Positions 24,612 to 34,400 of a DNA stretch of 64,000 nucleotides are shown one piece after another (position 1 is the stretch's first letter; each line of letters begins with the position of its first letter). Made by a program: the position numbers and the translations under genes. The stretch covers positions 124,001-188,000 of the forward strand of contig VIQV01000026.1 in the NCBI GenBank assembly GCA_010206265.1. Reading direction: 5' to 3'. Origin of the DNA: Lachnospiraceae bacterium MD329 (GTDB taxonomy: Bacteria > Bacillota > Clostridia > UBA1381). The notes under the pieces were generated by a model. That model did no database searches and was not told the origin of the DNA. It saw only the letters and a program-made list of their open reading frames with translations.

Positions 24612-27173
24612 ATGAAACAAAAAATCGTATCGCTGCTTACAGCGGCTGTAATGCTTGTACCTGTGACAGTCATAATGCCGATAACGGCAAATGCTGAGAA
24701 TACGCCGATAGAATTGGGCGAATTTGTTCAAATGGGTACATACGACATAAATGAAGACGGTATGGCAGAGCCGATTAAATGGCGCTGTGTTGCTTTTGAA
24801 AAAGTGACGGGTACCGATGAAAACGGTAATCCGATAATCGACTCAACACAAACTTCAATGAAGTATAGGGAAGGTTATCTGCCGCTTATGATTGCAGATA
24901 ATTCAATCTGTGAAAAAGTATTTGACGCAGGCGGAGATAATACAGACAGTTCACACGGCAGGTCTGAAAGCAGACCTTCGCGCGGTTCCAATTACTGGGC
25001 TGACAGTAATATAAGAGATTGGCTTAATTCTTCGGATACAGCGGGGAACATAGTGTGGACTTGCGGAAATCAGCCGCCATACGCAGATGAGGCAGGATTT
25101 TTGAGCAATTTTACAGCCGAAGAAAAAGCCGTAATAAATACAGTTACTCAAAAATCAATTTTAACAACTTACGATAAAGACACTGAAGGCGCAACAGGCT
25201 CGGAAAGACATACATATAACAATTCTGTTTCAGATGTTGTACAGAATTACAGCAAAGCATATTCAGAACAGGTTACTGATACAATGTTCCTGCTGGATGT
25301 ACAGCAGGTGAAAAACGTATATGATAATGTGGGAGATTATTATGAGCCGTATTATCATCCTATTTATTACTGGCTCCGTACACCTAATGCAAATCACGAC
25401 TATCTTGCTCGTATAGCATCTCTGTCGGGCGAGGTTAACGAACATTTGGTTGAAGTCGGTAAAGCAGGTGTACGCCCTGCATTTTATCTGAATCCGTCTG
25501 CAGTTTTATACGGAGAGGGGTCAAGATACTATCCGTATACGGTTGTACCTACGCATACTCATTATATGACTGCGGAATATAATTATGAAAATGCAGTAAC
25601 CTTTGATAAGGAGCTGACAGGGGCGGACGGCAGATTGTATATTGACGGTAATGCAATTGAACCTGTAGAGGAATCGGGTTCTTCGTGCCTTGAACTTCCC
25701 GACGGCAATTATTATCTTGCAGAGAATGTATTTATTGATAAATCTATAGAAATCAAGGGAAATGTAAATCTTTGCTTGAACGGTAAAACACTTGATATGG
25801 GCGAGAGCGGAATTACGGTCAGCGGAACATTTAACCTGAGTGACTGCGGTGAGAGCGGAACACTTACTTCTTCATATCATACAGGGTTTATAGAATCAGG
25901 TTTAGTAACTGTAAATGAAAACGGAGTATTTTCACTTTACAGAGGAAAGGTAATTAACACCTCGGATAAAAAATATAGTTATAAGCAGACGATTGCTGTC
26001 ATTGAAGGAAATATAAAGCTTTACGGAGGTGAAGCTGTTTCAGCGGATGATAACGCTGTTTATTTCGGCAGTCAGGCTGAAAATGTAATACTGTCAGGCG
26101 CGCCGAAAATAAAAGGCGCAAGCGATAAGGCGGATATTTATTTGAGGAATAGCGGCAGTGAAAAGCTTATAGCAATTGACGCGCCTTTAACTAATACAGA
26201 GCCATACAGAATTAAGGCGCTCAGAAATGATGTATTCACAATCGGCTGGAATAAGCATATGTCAGAAAGAAATGTTAATAATTACTTTGTCAGCGCTGAA
26301 AAGGGAAAATTTATCAATAAAAATGATAACTCAGAGCTTGAATTCTGTGATTATGCAATAACCGAGCAGGTATCTGATTCAAACGGTTATACTGTCACTG
26401 CGAACGGAACTCCCGTTTCGTATGTGTGGTATCCGGTAACTGTAACAGTATCGGAAGTGACAGATAAAAATGCGGAGGCATACGAGCATAATTCTCAAAT
26501 AAGCGCTTATGACAGCGAAAACGGCTGGAGCGGTATAAATGATGTAAATATGAATTATTTTAAAATCAGTTTGTCTGAGGGAGATATATTAAAGGTAAAA
26601 CCTGCCTCGCCGTTAGATGAATTTTCTATGGTATCGCTTACAAATGTGGTTACTGAGGAGTTTCAGGACGTATGTAATGCAAATTCAGACGGTGAATATG
26701 TCTTTACTGCAGAGGCTGACGGAGAGTATTTTCTTTCTATTGCAGGAGTAAAAACAATGACATTTCCGACTGTTACTGCAACGACAATCAAAACTGTTTT
26801 AGGCAGTGCGGTTGAAGGACAGACAACAAATAAATTTACCGGCGGCAAAGGCTCGTATCTTTGCGAGGTGACATATGAGGACGGAACTGTTTTACGAAGT
26901 GATGTGATACAAACAGAATCCGTTGAATATGATTACAGTATTAAATACGAAAATGGTCAGGCGGTTGTAACTGTTCCTGAGGACGGTACATATGCTGTGG
27001 TATTCGCGTCATATGACGGCGGCAGGCTTGTAAGTATCAGTGCAAGGGATATATCTCTTATAAAAGGTGAGAATACAGTATCTCCTGACGGTGGTTTTAC
27101 TCCGTTAGGGGCTGTCAGGCTTATGCTCTGGAACAGCTTAGAGGGTATGAAACCGTTGGATATGTCAAAATAA
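24612..27173 (+). CDS. Large secreted protein with DUF6273-like domain
   Basis: A signal peptide (Met-Lys-Gln-Lys then a hydrophobic core ending Ala-Asn-Ala) starts this 853-residue protein. Residues about 30-310 fit DUF6273: Ile-Arg-Asp-Trp-Leu-Asn, a Phe-Leu-Leu-Asp segment, Tyr-Trp-Leu-Arg-Thr-Pro, and Gly-Val-Arg-Pro-Ala-Phe-Tyr-Leu. The middle (about 360-560) looks like a short right-handed beta-helix, with repeats such as Leu-Cys-Leu-Asn-Gly-Lys-Thr-Leu. The C-terminus carries beta-sandwich-like stretches. No sortase signal or S-layer domain is seen. ATG 24612 with AGAGGTGG upstream is preferred over a GTG at 24600. The role is unknown; extracellular glycan or surface binding is a guess. 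Confidence 0.72.
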   Translation: MKQKIVSLLTAAVMLVPVTVIMPITANAENTPIELGEFVQMGTYDINEDGMAEPIKWRCVAFEKVTGTDENGNPIIDSTQTSMKYREGYLPLMIADNSICEKVFDAGGDNTDSSHGRSESRPSRGSNYWADSNIRDWLNSSDTAGNIVWTCGNQPPYADEAGFLSNFTAEEKAVINTVTQKSILTTYDKDTEGATGSERHTYNNSVSDVVQNYSKAYSEQVTDTMFLLDVQQVKNVYDNVGDYYEPYYHPIYYWLRTPNANHDYLARIASLSGEVNEHLVEVGKAGVRPAFYLNPSAVLYGEGSRYYPYTVVPTHTHYMTAEYNYENAVTFDKELTGADGRLYIDGNAIEPVEESGSSCLELPDGNYYLAENVFIDKSIEIKGNVNLCLNGKTLDMGESGITVSGTFNLSDCGESGTLTSSYHTGFIESGLVTVNENGVFSLYRGKVINTSDKKYSYKQTIAVIEGNIKLYGGEAVSADDNAVYFGSQAENVILSGAPKIKGASDKADIYLRNSGSEKLIAIDAPLTNTEPYRIKALRNDVFTIGWNKHMSERNVNNYFVSAEKGKFINKNDNSELEFCDYAITEQVSDSNGYTVTANGTPVSYVWYPVTVTVSEVTDKNAEAYEHNSQISAYDSENGWSGINDVNMNYFKISLSEGDILKVKPASPLDEFSMVSLTNVVTEEFQDVCNANSDGEYVFTAEADGEYFLSIAGVKTMTFPTVTATTIKTVLGSAVEGQTTNKFTGGKGSYLCEVTYEDGTVLRSDVIQTESVEYDYSIKYENGQAVVTVPEDGTYAVVFASYDGGRLVSISARDISLIKGENTVSPDGGFTPLGAVRLMLWNSLEGMKPLDMSK

Positions 27174-27182
27174 AATTTAGTC

Positions 27183-27211
27183 TTGACAAACTTTTTTTGC
27201 TGTGCTACAAT
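27183..27211 (+). promoter_or_regulatory. Sigma-A promoter of glnA
   Basis: TTGACA and TACAAT are 17 bases apart. Predicted transcription start is about 27218, immediately before the first hexaloop hairpin of the leader. Confidence 0.88.
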
Positions 27212-27218
27212 ATCAGTT

Positions 27219-27262
27219 AAGAACAAGGGCGTTTCTTCCAACAGGATAGGAACGCCCTTTTT
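27219..27262 (+). promoter_or_regulatory. ANTAR-type antiterminator/terminator leader of glnA
   Basis: Hairpin P1 pairs AAGAAC (27219-27224) with GTTTCTT (27231-27237, one bulged T) around the six-base loop AAGGGC. Hairpin P2 pairs CCA with TAGG (one bulged A) around the loop ACAGGA (27241-27246). Both loops have A at position 1 and G at position 4, the hallmark of RNAs bound by ANTAR proteins. A terminator pairs AAGGGCGTT (27225-27233) with AACGCCCTT (27251-27259) and ends in five T. It uses the loop and 3' arm of P1, so P1 and the terminator exclude each other. Binding of the ANTAR protein to P1-P2 should therefore allow glnA transcription. Confidence 0.82.
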
Positions 27263-27309
27263 AGGTAGTATAGTAAAAAGAATATTATATAAATGAAAGG
27301 AAAAAGGCT

Positions 27310-28638
27310 ATGCTTACGAAACAGGATATTTTTAATTTGGTTGAAGAAGAGGACGTGCGCTTTATTCGTCTGCAATTTACGGATATGCTCGGTTCAATGC
27401 GTAATATGGCAATAACCACCTCAAAGCTGTCTGACGCGCTGGATAATCTATGTATGTTTGACGGTTCAAGTGTAAGAGGTTTTGTCGGTGTTGAAGAGAG
27501 CGATTTGTACCTTCACCCTGATTTGGACACTTTTACAATTTTTCCGTGGCGTCCTCATCAAGGTAAGGTTGCAAGGCTGATATGCGACGTATGTACTCCT
27601 GACGGCAAACGTTTGGAAAGCGACCCACGTTATGTTTTGCAGAAAGTAATTGAAGAGGCTGCGGAAATGGGCTATACGTTTGAGGTTGAGCCTGAATGTG
27701 AGTTTTTTCTCTTTAACACTGATGAACGAGGGAATCCGACTGCTGAACCGCACGACAGCGCAGGCAGTTTTGACCTCGCTCCGCTTGACAACGGAGAAAA
27801 TTGCCGAAGGGAGATATGCCTTACTCTTGAAGAGATGGGCTATGCGATAGAGGCGTCGCACCACGAAACAGCGCCGGGACAGCACGAAATAAGATTTAGA
27901 AGCGCAGAAGCGCTTAAAACTGCCGACAGGATTGTTACATTTAAAACAGTAGTAAAAACAATCGCAAAAAGAAACGGACTTCACGCAACCTTTATGCCGA
28001 AACCCATTGCAGGTGAAAGCGGCAGCGGTATGCACCTTACTATGTCTTTGAAGAAGGACGGTAAAAATGTGTTCTTTGACGGAAACAGTCAGACGGGTCT
28101 TTCCGACACGGCATATAAATTTACGGCAGGAATTTTAAAGTATACTCCCGATATGGCGTGTCTTACAAATCCGACTGTAAACTCATATAAGCGTTTTGTT
28201 CTCGGATATGAGGCGCCTTGTTATATCTCGTGGTCGGAGAGAAACAGAAGTTTACTTGTGAGGATACCTTCAAGCAGAAAAGACGGTGACACACGCATTG
28301 AACTGCGTTCGCCTGACCCTACGGCTAATCCATATCTTGCAATAGCGGCGTGCCTTAAAGCAGGGCTTAACGGTATCAGGGACAACGAAACACTTCCGCC
28401 GAGTATTGACGTTAATATATATAACCTGTCCGATAAGGAAAGAGAGTCGCTCGGAATTAAAAATCTGCCGATAAGTCTTAATGAGGCGGTAAGAATAGCA
28501 AAGAAATCGGATTTTATAAATGAACTTTTGGGAGAAGGATTTGCAGTGCGTTATCTTTCGGCAAAAGAACAGGAATATGATGAGTATCGCTGTACTATAA
28601 ATCAGTGGGAGATTGAAAAATATCTGATACAGTATTAA
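27310..28638 (+). CDS. glnA: Glutamine synthetase, type I (GSI-alpha)
   Basis: GlnA makes glutamine from glutamate, ammonia and ATP. The 442-residue protein has Phe-Asp-Gly-Ser-Ser-Val-Arg-Gly near residue 50, the Val-Glu-Pro-Glu-Cys-Glu-Phe-Phe metal motif, Gly-Ser-Gly-Met-His-Leu, and Asn-Arg-Ser-x2-Val-Arg-Ile-Pro. Its length and lack of the adenylylation Tyr loop fit the GSI-alpha type of Firmicutes. It is followed after 34 bases by an ANTAR regulator and further on by dapF-dapL and gltBD. Expression is likely controlled by antitermination in the leader; no GlnR-type site was noticed. Confidence 0.96.
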   Translation: MLTKQDIFNLVEEEDVRFIRLQFTDMLGSMRNMAITTSKLSDALDNLCMFDGSSVRGFVGVEESDLYLHPDLDTFTIFPWRPHQGKVARLICDVCTPDGKRLESDPRYVLQKVIEEAAEMGYTFEVEPECEFFLFNTDERGNPTAEPHDSAGSFDLAPLDNGENCRREICLTLEEMGYAIEASHHETAPGQHEIRFRSAEALKTADRIVTFKTVVKTIAKRNGLHATFMPKPIAGESGSGMHLTMSLKKDGKNVFFDGNSQTGLSDTAYKFTAGILKYTPDMACLTNPTVNSYKRFVLGYEAPCYISWSERNRSLLVRIPSSRKDGDTRIELRSPDPTANPYLAIAACLKAGLNGIRDNETLPPSIDVNIYNLSDKERESLGIKNLPISLNEAVRIAKKSDFINELLGEGFAVRYLSAKEQEYDEYRCTINQWEIEKYLIQY

Positions 28639-28672
28639 AAGTTACTGACTATCGGATAAAGGAGGGCGGACG

Positions 28673-29197
28673 GTGGAACGAGTAGTGCTGGCTTTTTCGA
28701 AATATGAAACAGCCGATAAGATAAAAATAATGCTTGATGGCAGCGGCTATGAAGTATATGCCGTGTGCCAATCAAAGGCAGAGCTGCTGCGTGCCGTAGT
28801 CGATTGTGACGAAGTGCTTGTAATTATGGGGTATAAACTCCCTGACGCAGTGGCAGATGATGTTTTTGAGGATTTAAGAGATGGTCAGAAACTTATGAGC
28901 ATAGTCAAGGCTGAACGTCAGGGAGAAATATATAATCAGGATATATTTGTTGTAACCCTCCCTGTAAACAGACAGATATTAATAAATTCAATAGAAACTT
29001 TTGTAGGTATAATAGAACGGCGTAAGCACAGAAAAAAGCGTACCTTTGAAGAAGAAAAAATTATTGAAAGCGCTAAGGCATATCTTATGGAAAACCACTT
29101 GATGACAGAGGAACAGGCACATCGTTTTATCCAGAAACGAAGTATGGACACGGGCGCGAAATTTATAGATACGGCAAAGGCGATTTTAAATATTTAA
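28673..29197 (+). CDS. ANTAR-domain antiterminator with degenerate receiver
   Basis: The C-terminal ~55 residues form an ANTAR three-helix domain (Glu-Ser-Ala-Lys-Ala-Tyr-Leu-Met, Met-Thr-Glu-Glu-Gln-Ala-His, Arg-Ser-Met-Asp). ANTAR domains bind tandem hexaloop RNAs and prevent termination, as in EutV, NasR and AmiR. The N-terminal ~115 residues align with a response-regulator receiver, but the phosphoacceptor Asp is replaced by Gly (Val-Ile-Met-Gly-Tyr-Lys-Leu-Pro) and the acidic pocket is missing. Phosphorylation is thus unlikely; sensing by protein or metabolite contact is inferred. The start is GTG with GGAGGG upstream. The glnA and gltB leaders are its obvious candidate targets. Confidence 0.9.
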   Translation: MERVVLAFSKYETADKIKIMLDGSGYEVYAVCQSKAELLRAVVDCDEVLVIMGYKLPDAVADDVFEDLRDGQKLMSIVKAERQGEIYNQDIFVVTLPVNRQILINSIETFVGIIERRKHRKKRTFEEEKIIESAKAYLMENHLMTEEQAHRFIQKRSMDTGAKFIDTAKAILNI

Positions 29198-29215
29198 TAA
29201 AATGGAGATGGGAAA

Positions 29216-30058
29216 ATGCAGACATTTAATTTCACTAAAATGCACGGCGCGGGAAATGACTACATATATGTGAATTGTTTTGAAGAAAATATTAAGGATA
29301 TAAATGCTACTGCAAAAGCAGTAAGCAACAGGCATTTCGGTATAGGTTCTGACGGTCTTGTTCTTATATGTCCGTCAGACAAGGCGGATTTTCGTATGGA
29401 TATGTATAACAGTGACGGAACTCAGGCGGAAATGTGTGGAAACGCTACGAGATGTGTCGGTAAATATGTTTACGACAGAGGGCTTACAGAAAAAACTCAA
29501 ATTACGCTTGAAACGCTTGCAGGAATTAAGATTCTTGACCTTAACGTAAAGGACGGAAAAGTTCAGACAGTTTGTGTAAATATGGGAACGCCAGAGCTTA
29601 CGCCGAAGAACATACCGATTGATTCTCTGCTTGACAGATTTATAAATGAGCCTGTCGAGGTTCTCAAAAACACCTACGGCGTGACAGGCGTATCAATGGG
29701 TAATCCGCACGCGGTGACTTTTATTGACGATACTGACAGTCTGGAAATTGAAAAGATAGGACCTTATTTTGAAACGCATAAACTGTTTCCGAGCAGGATA
29801 AATACTGAGTTTGCTAAGATTGTTGACAGAAATACAATTAAAATGCGCGTATGGGAACGCGGAGCAGGAGAAACTCTTGCTTGCGGTACAGGCGCGTGTG
29901 CGACGCTTGTGGCGGCGAGCCTGAACGGTCTGACTGAGGACGAGGCGGATTTAATACTTCTGGGCGGTACGCTGCATATAAAATGGGACAGAGAAGAAAA
30001 TAAAGTTTATATGACAGGTCCTGCGGAATTTGTTTTTGACGGAACAATAACAATATAA
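29216..30058 (+). CDS. dapF: Diaminopimelate epimerase DapF
   Basis: DapF interconverts LL- and meso-diaminopimelate, the peptidoglycan and lysine precursor. Both catalytic Cys are visible: Met-Cys-Gly-Asn-Ala-Thr-Arg-Cys (residue about 75) and Ala-Cys-Gly-Thr-Gly-Ala-Cys (about 222). The N-terminal Lys-Met-His-Gly-Ala-Gly-Asn-Asp is typical. It lies 18 bases after the ANTAR gene and 24 before dapL, in one operon, so the two final DAP-pathway steps are linked to nitrogen genes. Confidence 0.97.
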   Translation: MQTFNFTKMHGAGNDYIYVNCFEENIKDINATAKAVSNRHFGIGSDGLVLICPSDKADFRMDMYNSDGTQAEMCGNATRCVGKYVYDRGLTEKTQITLETLAGIKILDLNVKDGKVQTVCVNMGTPELTPKNIPIDSLLDRFINEPVEVLKNTYGVTGVSMGNPHAVTFIDDTDSLEIEKIGPYFETHKLFPSRINTEFAKIVDRNTIKMRVWERGAGETLACGTGACATLVAASLNGLTEDEADLILLGGTLHIKWDREENKVYMTGPAEFVFDGTITI

Positions 30059-30082
30059 TTGATACGGAAAGGAAGAAATATA

Positions 30083-31294
30083 ATGGCAAAAATTAATGAA
30101 AACTATTTAAAACTGCCGGGAAGCTATCTGTTTTCAACAATAGCAAAGAAAGTTGCGGCATATTCTGAGCAGAATCCCGATAAGGAAATTATAAAAATGG
30201 GAATAGGCGACGTTACAAAACCGCTTGCGCCGTCAGTTACGGAGGCTATGCACAGGGCAGTTGATGAAATGGGCACAGCTGAAGGATTTCACGGTTACGG
30301 ACCCGAGCAGGGCTATGACTTTTTACGAGAAAAGATAGTTGAGAAGGATTATAAGGCGCGAGAAATGGATATAAAGCCTGATGAAATATTCGTTTCTGAC
30401 GGAGCAAAATCAGATTGCGGAAATATCGGAGATATTTTTGCAAAGGATAATAAGGTTGCCGTATGCGACCCTGTTTATCCCGTATATGTTGACACTAACG
30501 CTATGGCAGGACGCGCAGGAGATTTTGTAAACGGGCATTGGACAAATCTTTACTATATGCCGTGTACGGAGGAAAACGGATTTATGCCTGAATTGCCTGA
30601 AGAAAAGGTTGATATAATATATTTGTGTTTCCCGAACAATCCGACAGGCGTAAGCGCAACGCGCGAACAGCTTAAACCGTGGATTAAGTATGCAAAGGAA
30701 AATGGTTCTGTAATCCTTTACGACAGCGCTTATGAAGCGTTTATAACAGACCCTGACGTACCGCACAGTATTTATGAACTTGACGGGGCAAAGGAAGTGG
30801 CAATTGAGTTCAGGAGCTTTTCAAAGACCGCCGGTTTTACAGGTACACGCTGTGCCTATACTGTTGTACCGCACGAATTGAAGCTTAACGGTACAGAGCT
30901 TAACGGTTTATGGAACAGACGTCAGTGTACGAAATTCAACGGTGTTCCATATATAATTCAGCGAGGCGCGGAGGCGGTCTACAGTGACGAAGGTTATGCT
31001 GAAACACGTGAGGCAATCAGGTATTATCTTGACAATGCTAAAATTATACGCGACGCGCTGACAGAGGCGGGGCTGACGGTGTACGGCGGTGAAAATGCGC
31101 CGTATATATGGGCAAAAACTCCTGACGGTATGAAGTCGTGGGACTTCTTTGATAAACTGCTTGAGGAGGCAGGCGTTGTTACAACTCCCGGTGCAGGTTT
31201 CGGACCGAGCGGAGAGGGGTATATAAGACTTACTGCATTTTCAACTAAGGAAAATACCATAAAAGCAATGGAAAAAATTAAAAAGATTTTGTAA
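30083..31294 (+). CDS. dapL: LL-diaminopimelate aminotransferase DapL
   Basis: DapL converts tetrahydrodipicolinate directly to LL-DAP, using glutamate as amino donor. The 403-residue PLP enzyme starts [17 protein letters not shown], has Phe-Pro-Asn-Asn-Pro-Thr-Gly and the PLP-lysine segment [10 protein letters not shown]. The ATG at 30083 with AAAGGAAG is chosen; the frame runs up to a TTG at 30059 without a site. Its use of glutamate gives a plausible reason for clustering with glnA and gltBD. Confidence 0.96.
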   Translation: MAKINENYLKLPGSYLFSTIAKKVAAYSEQNPDKEIIKMGIGDVTKPLAPSVTEAMHRAVDEMGTAEGFHGYGPEQGYDFLREKIVEKDYKAREMDIKPDEIFVSDGAKSDCGNIGDIFAKDNKVAVCDPVYPVYVDTNAMAGRAGDFVNGHWTNLYYMPCTEENGFMPELPEEKVDIIYLCFPNNPTGVSATREQLKPWIKYAKENGSVILYDSAYEAFITDPDVPHSIYELDGAKEVAIEFRSFSKTAGFTGTRCAYTVVPHELKLNGTELNGLWNRRQCTKFNGVPYIIQRGAEAVYSDEGYAETREAIRYYLDNAKIIRDALTEAGLTVYGGENAPYIWAKTPDGMKSWDFFDKLLEEAGVVTTPGAGFGPSGEGYIRLTAFSTKENTIKAMEKIKKIL

Positions 31295-31303
31295 TATTTA
31301 TAG

Positions 31304-31332
31304 TAGACAAAACGGTAAATATATGGTAGAAT
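31304..31332 (+). promoter_or_regulatory. Sigma-A promoter of gltBD
   Basis: TAGACA and TAGAAT are 17 bases apart. Predicted start about 31339 leaves a leader of about 130 bases before gltB. Confidence 0.7.
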
Positions 31333-31364
31333 AATTATTAGCTTAAGATAACAAAATAATTTGA

Positions 31365-31431
31365 CGAAACAAAGGTGTTTCGATTAGTACATATTTTCAA
31401 GAGGAATATGTATTGATTGAAACATCTTTTT
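31365..31431 (+). promoter_or_regulatory. ANTAR-type antiterminator/terminator leader of gltB
   Basis: CGAAAC (31365-31370) and GTTTCG (31377-31382) form a perfect six-pair stem around the hexaloop AAAGGT, with A at position 1 and G at position 4. A second hairpin pairs TACATATT (31388-31395) with AATATGTA (31405-31412) around a nine-base loop. A terminator pairs the 15 bases 31371-31385 with 31415-31429, every position paired if G-T wobbles are allowed, followed by T residues to 31431. Its left arm takes the loop and 3' arm of the hexaloop hairpin, so the two structures exclude each other just as in the glnA leader. The second loop is not a clean hexaloop, the weak point of the assignment. 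Confidence 0.75.
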
Positions 31432-31467
31432 AGTTTGTTAACAGTAAAAACGAAAGGACTGAACAAA

Positions 31468-34400
31468 ATGGAGTATAACGGTTTACCTGAAAAACAGGGG
31501 ATGTATGACCCGCAGTTTGAACACGACGCCTGCGGTATAGGTTTCATTGCAAATATAAAAGGAAGAACCTCGCATACGATTATAAATCAGGCAATTCAGA
31601 TTTTAAAAAATCTTGCTCACCGCGGAGGAGTAGGCTCGGAGCTTGATACCGGCGACGGTGCAGGAATACTTATTCAAATGCCTCATAGTTTTATGAAAAA
31701 AGTATGTAAAAATGAGGGCATAAAATTGCCTGCAAAAGGTGAGTACGGCGTGGGTATGCTGTTTTTGTCGCCCGATATTGATACGCGTAATCAGAGCCTT
31801 GAAAAGCTTGGCGCTATTATTGAGGGTGAAGGACAAAAATTGCTCGGCATACGAGAGGTGCCCGTGTATGAGGTCTGCATAGGAAACAGCGCAAGGGAGG
31901 CAATGCCGCATATTGTGCAGGTGTTTATTGCCAAAGGCTCCGACAGCCTTGACGCTGATTCGTTTGAGCGTAAGCTGTATATTATAGGAAAGATAGCTGA
32001 GAAGGAAATAAGAAAAAGCGGTCTGGACAATTACTTCTATTTTGCGTCGCTGTCTGCGCGCACACTTGTTTATAAGGGTATGCTTACTCCCGAACAGGTA
32101 AATGAGTTTTATCTTGATTTAAAAGATGTGGATATGAAAACCGCTATTGCGCTTGTACATTCGCGTTTTTCGACCAACACGTTCCCGTCTTGGGAAAGAG
32201 CGCACCCGAACCGTTACATTATCCATAACGGTGAAATCAATACAATACGCGGTAATGTAAACTGGGTAAAGGCTCGCGAGAGAATGTTTGCAACTCCTGA
32301 ATTTGAGGGGGATATGGATAAAATCCTTCCTGTAATAAATGAGGACGGTTCGGATTCTGCAATGCTTGATAATTATTTGCAGTTTTTACATCTTTCGGGC
32401 TTTTCACTGCCTCGCGCAGTTATGATGACAATTCCTGAACCGTGGGAAAACAACAAGGATATGGACCCTGCAATGAAATCGTTTTACGAGTACCATTCCT
32501 GTATAACCGAACCTTGGGACGGACCTGCCGCAGTTGCGTTTACCGACGGACGGTATGTCGGCGCTACGCTTGACAGAAACGGATTAAGACCGGCTCGCTA
32601 TTATGTGACGTCTGATGATATGATTATTCTTTCGTCAGAGGTAGGCGTAACAGACATTGACCCGTCTGCAATTATCAAAAAGGAACGTCTGCACCCCGGA
32701 AAGATGTTTCTGATTGATACGCAGGAGGGGAAAATCATCTCAGATGAAGAAATTAAAAAAACGGAGGCTCTGCATAAGCCGTACAGCGAGTGGGTGGAAA
32801 AAACTCTTACGGAGCTTGACGACCTGCCTTCGGATACGGGTAAAAAAGGCGATTCGTGGCACGACCTTGTACAGCATTTAAAGGACGGCGCAAAGGGGAA
32901 TGTAAACGAGCATTTGCTGTCGAGAAACTTTATTGTGCTTGAGAATATGTTTGTGAACCGTGAAAACGGAGAGGATTCACTGCCTTTGCTGACGCGTCAG
33001 AAAGCGTTCGGATATACTTGGGAGGACGTAAATTCAACTATAAAGTCAATTGTTGAAAAAGCAGATGACCCGATAAGTGCAATGGGTACGGATATACCTC
33101 TTGCGGTACTGTCGGAAAAACCGCAGTTAATGTATAACTACTTTAAACAGCTTTTCGCGCAGGTAACAAATCCTCCGATTGACGCTATCCGTGAACAGAT
33201 AGTAACATCTACTTACACGCTTTTCGGCTGTGAGCAGAACCTTTTAACGTCGTCGGAGCTGAACTGCCGTAAAGTACGTGCGTTAAGTCCGATACTTACG
33301 AATGATGAACTTAAAAAACTCAGAAATATCGACCTTGAAGGCTTTAAATCCATAACTATTCCGTCACTGTTTAACGTAAAGCAGGAGAATGATATGGAAA
33401 CGGCTATGGAAACCATATTTGAGGCGGCGGACATAGCGATTGAAAACGGCTATAATATAATTATTCTGTCAGATAAGGGAATGGATAAGGATAAAGCCCC
33501 GATACCTGCGCTTTTGGCGGCGTCGGGACTGCACCATCATCTTATAAGGCGCGGTACGAGAATGAAAGCCTCAATTGTGCTTGAATCCGGCGAACCGAGG
33601 GAGGTACATCATTTTGCGTGCCTTATCGGTTACGGTGTAAACGGCATAAATCCGTATATGGCTTATGAGGCGATAGAAGAGCTGTATCAGAATAAACTGA
33701 TTGAATATACGACGGAAGAGGGAGTTAAGAGGTTTAATAAGGCTTGTACAAAGGGCATTGTAAAGGTTATGTCGAAAATGGGCATTTCCACTATTCAGTC
33801 ATATCAGGGCGCGCAGATATTCGAGGCTCTGGGAATCGCGCAAAGCGTGGTGGATAAATATTTTACAGGTACGGCGACGCGTATCGGCGGAATCGGACTT
33901 GAGCATATACAAAAAGAAGTGCTTATCCGTCACGCGGAGGCGTTTGACAAGGTGGACGGAAAAAAAGCGCTTAAAACAGGCGGTGAATATAAGTGGAGAG
34001 CCAACGGCGAATATCATATGTTCAATCCCGAATCAATATATAAACTGCAAATGGCTTGCCGTACAGGCAATTACAAGCTGTATAAGGAATATGCGGACGA
34101 AATGAACGAGCATAGTCAAAAACAGTGTACAATACGCGGAATGCTTGACATTAAAACGATAGATAAGCCGATTGCGATAGATAAGGTTGAAAGTGTAGAA
34201 AGTATTGTAAAACGTTTTAAAACGGGAGCAATGTCCTATGGTTCAATTTCGCAGGAGGCGCACGAGTGTCTTGCAATTGCAATGAACAGGCTTGGCGGTA
34301 AATCAAACAGCGGTGAGGGCGGAGAAAACCCTGAACGCTATATTCCGGACGAAAACGGCGACAGCCGTTCAAGCGCGATTAAGCAGGTTGCGTCGGGACG

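Noticed and set aside
27466-27650. GlnR-type operator control of glnA
   Set aside because: No TGTNA-type palindrome was seen near the promoter, and the leader switch offers a sufficient mechanism.
27466-28035. Minus-strand 189-codon frame inside glnA
   Set aside because: Complete overlap with a clear glutamine synthetase gene; composition is that of an antisense frame.
31365-31431. Metabolite riboswitch upstream of gltB
   Set aside because: No glutamine-type or other known aptamer motif is visible; the hexaloop/terminator arrangement shared with glnA explains the leader better.
31417-31467. Longer gltB start at 31417
   Set aside because: It would place the start inside the terminator hairpin and add residues not found before the propeptide and Cys nucleophile.
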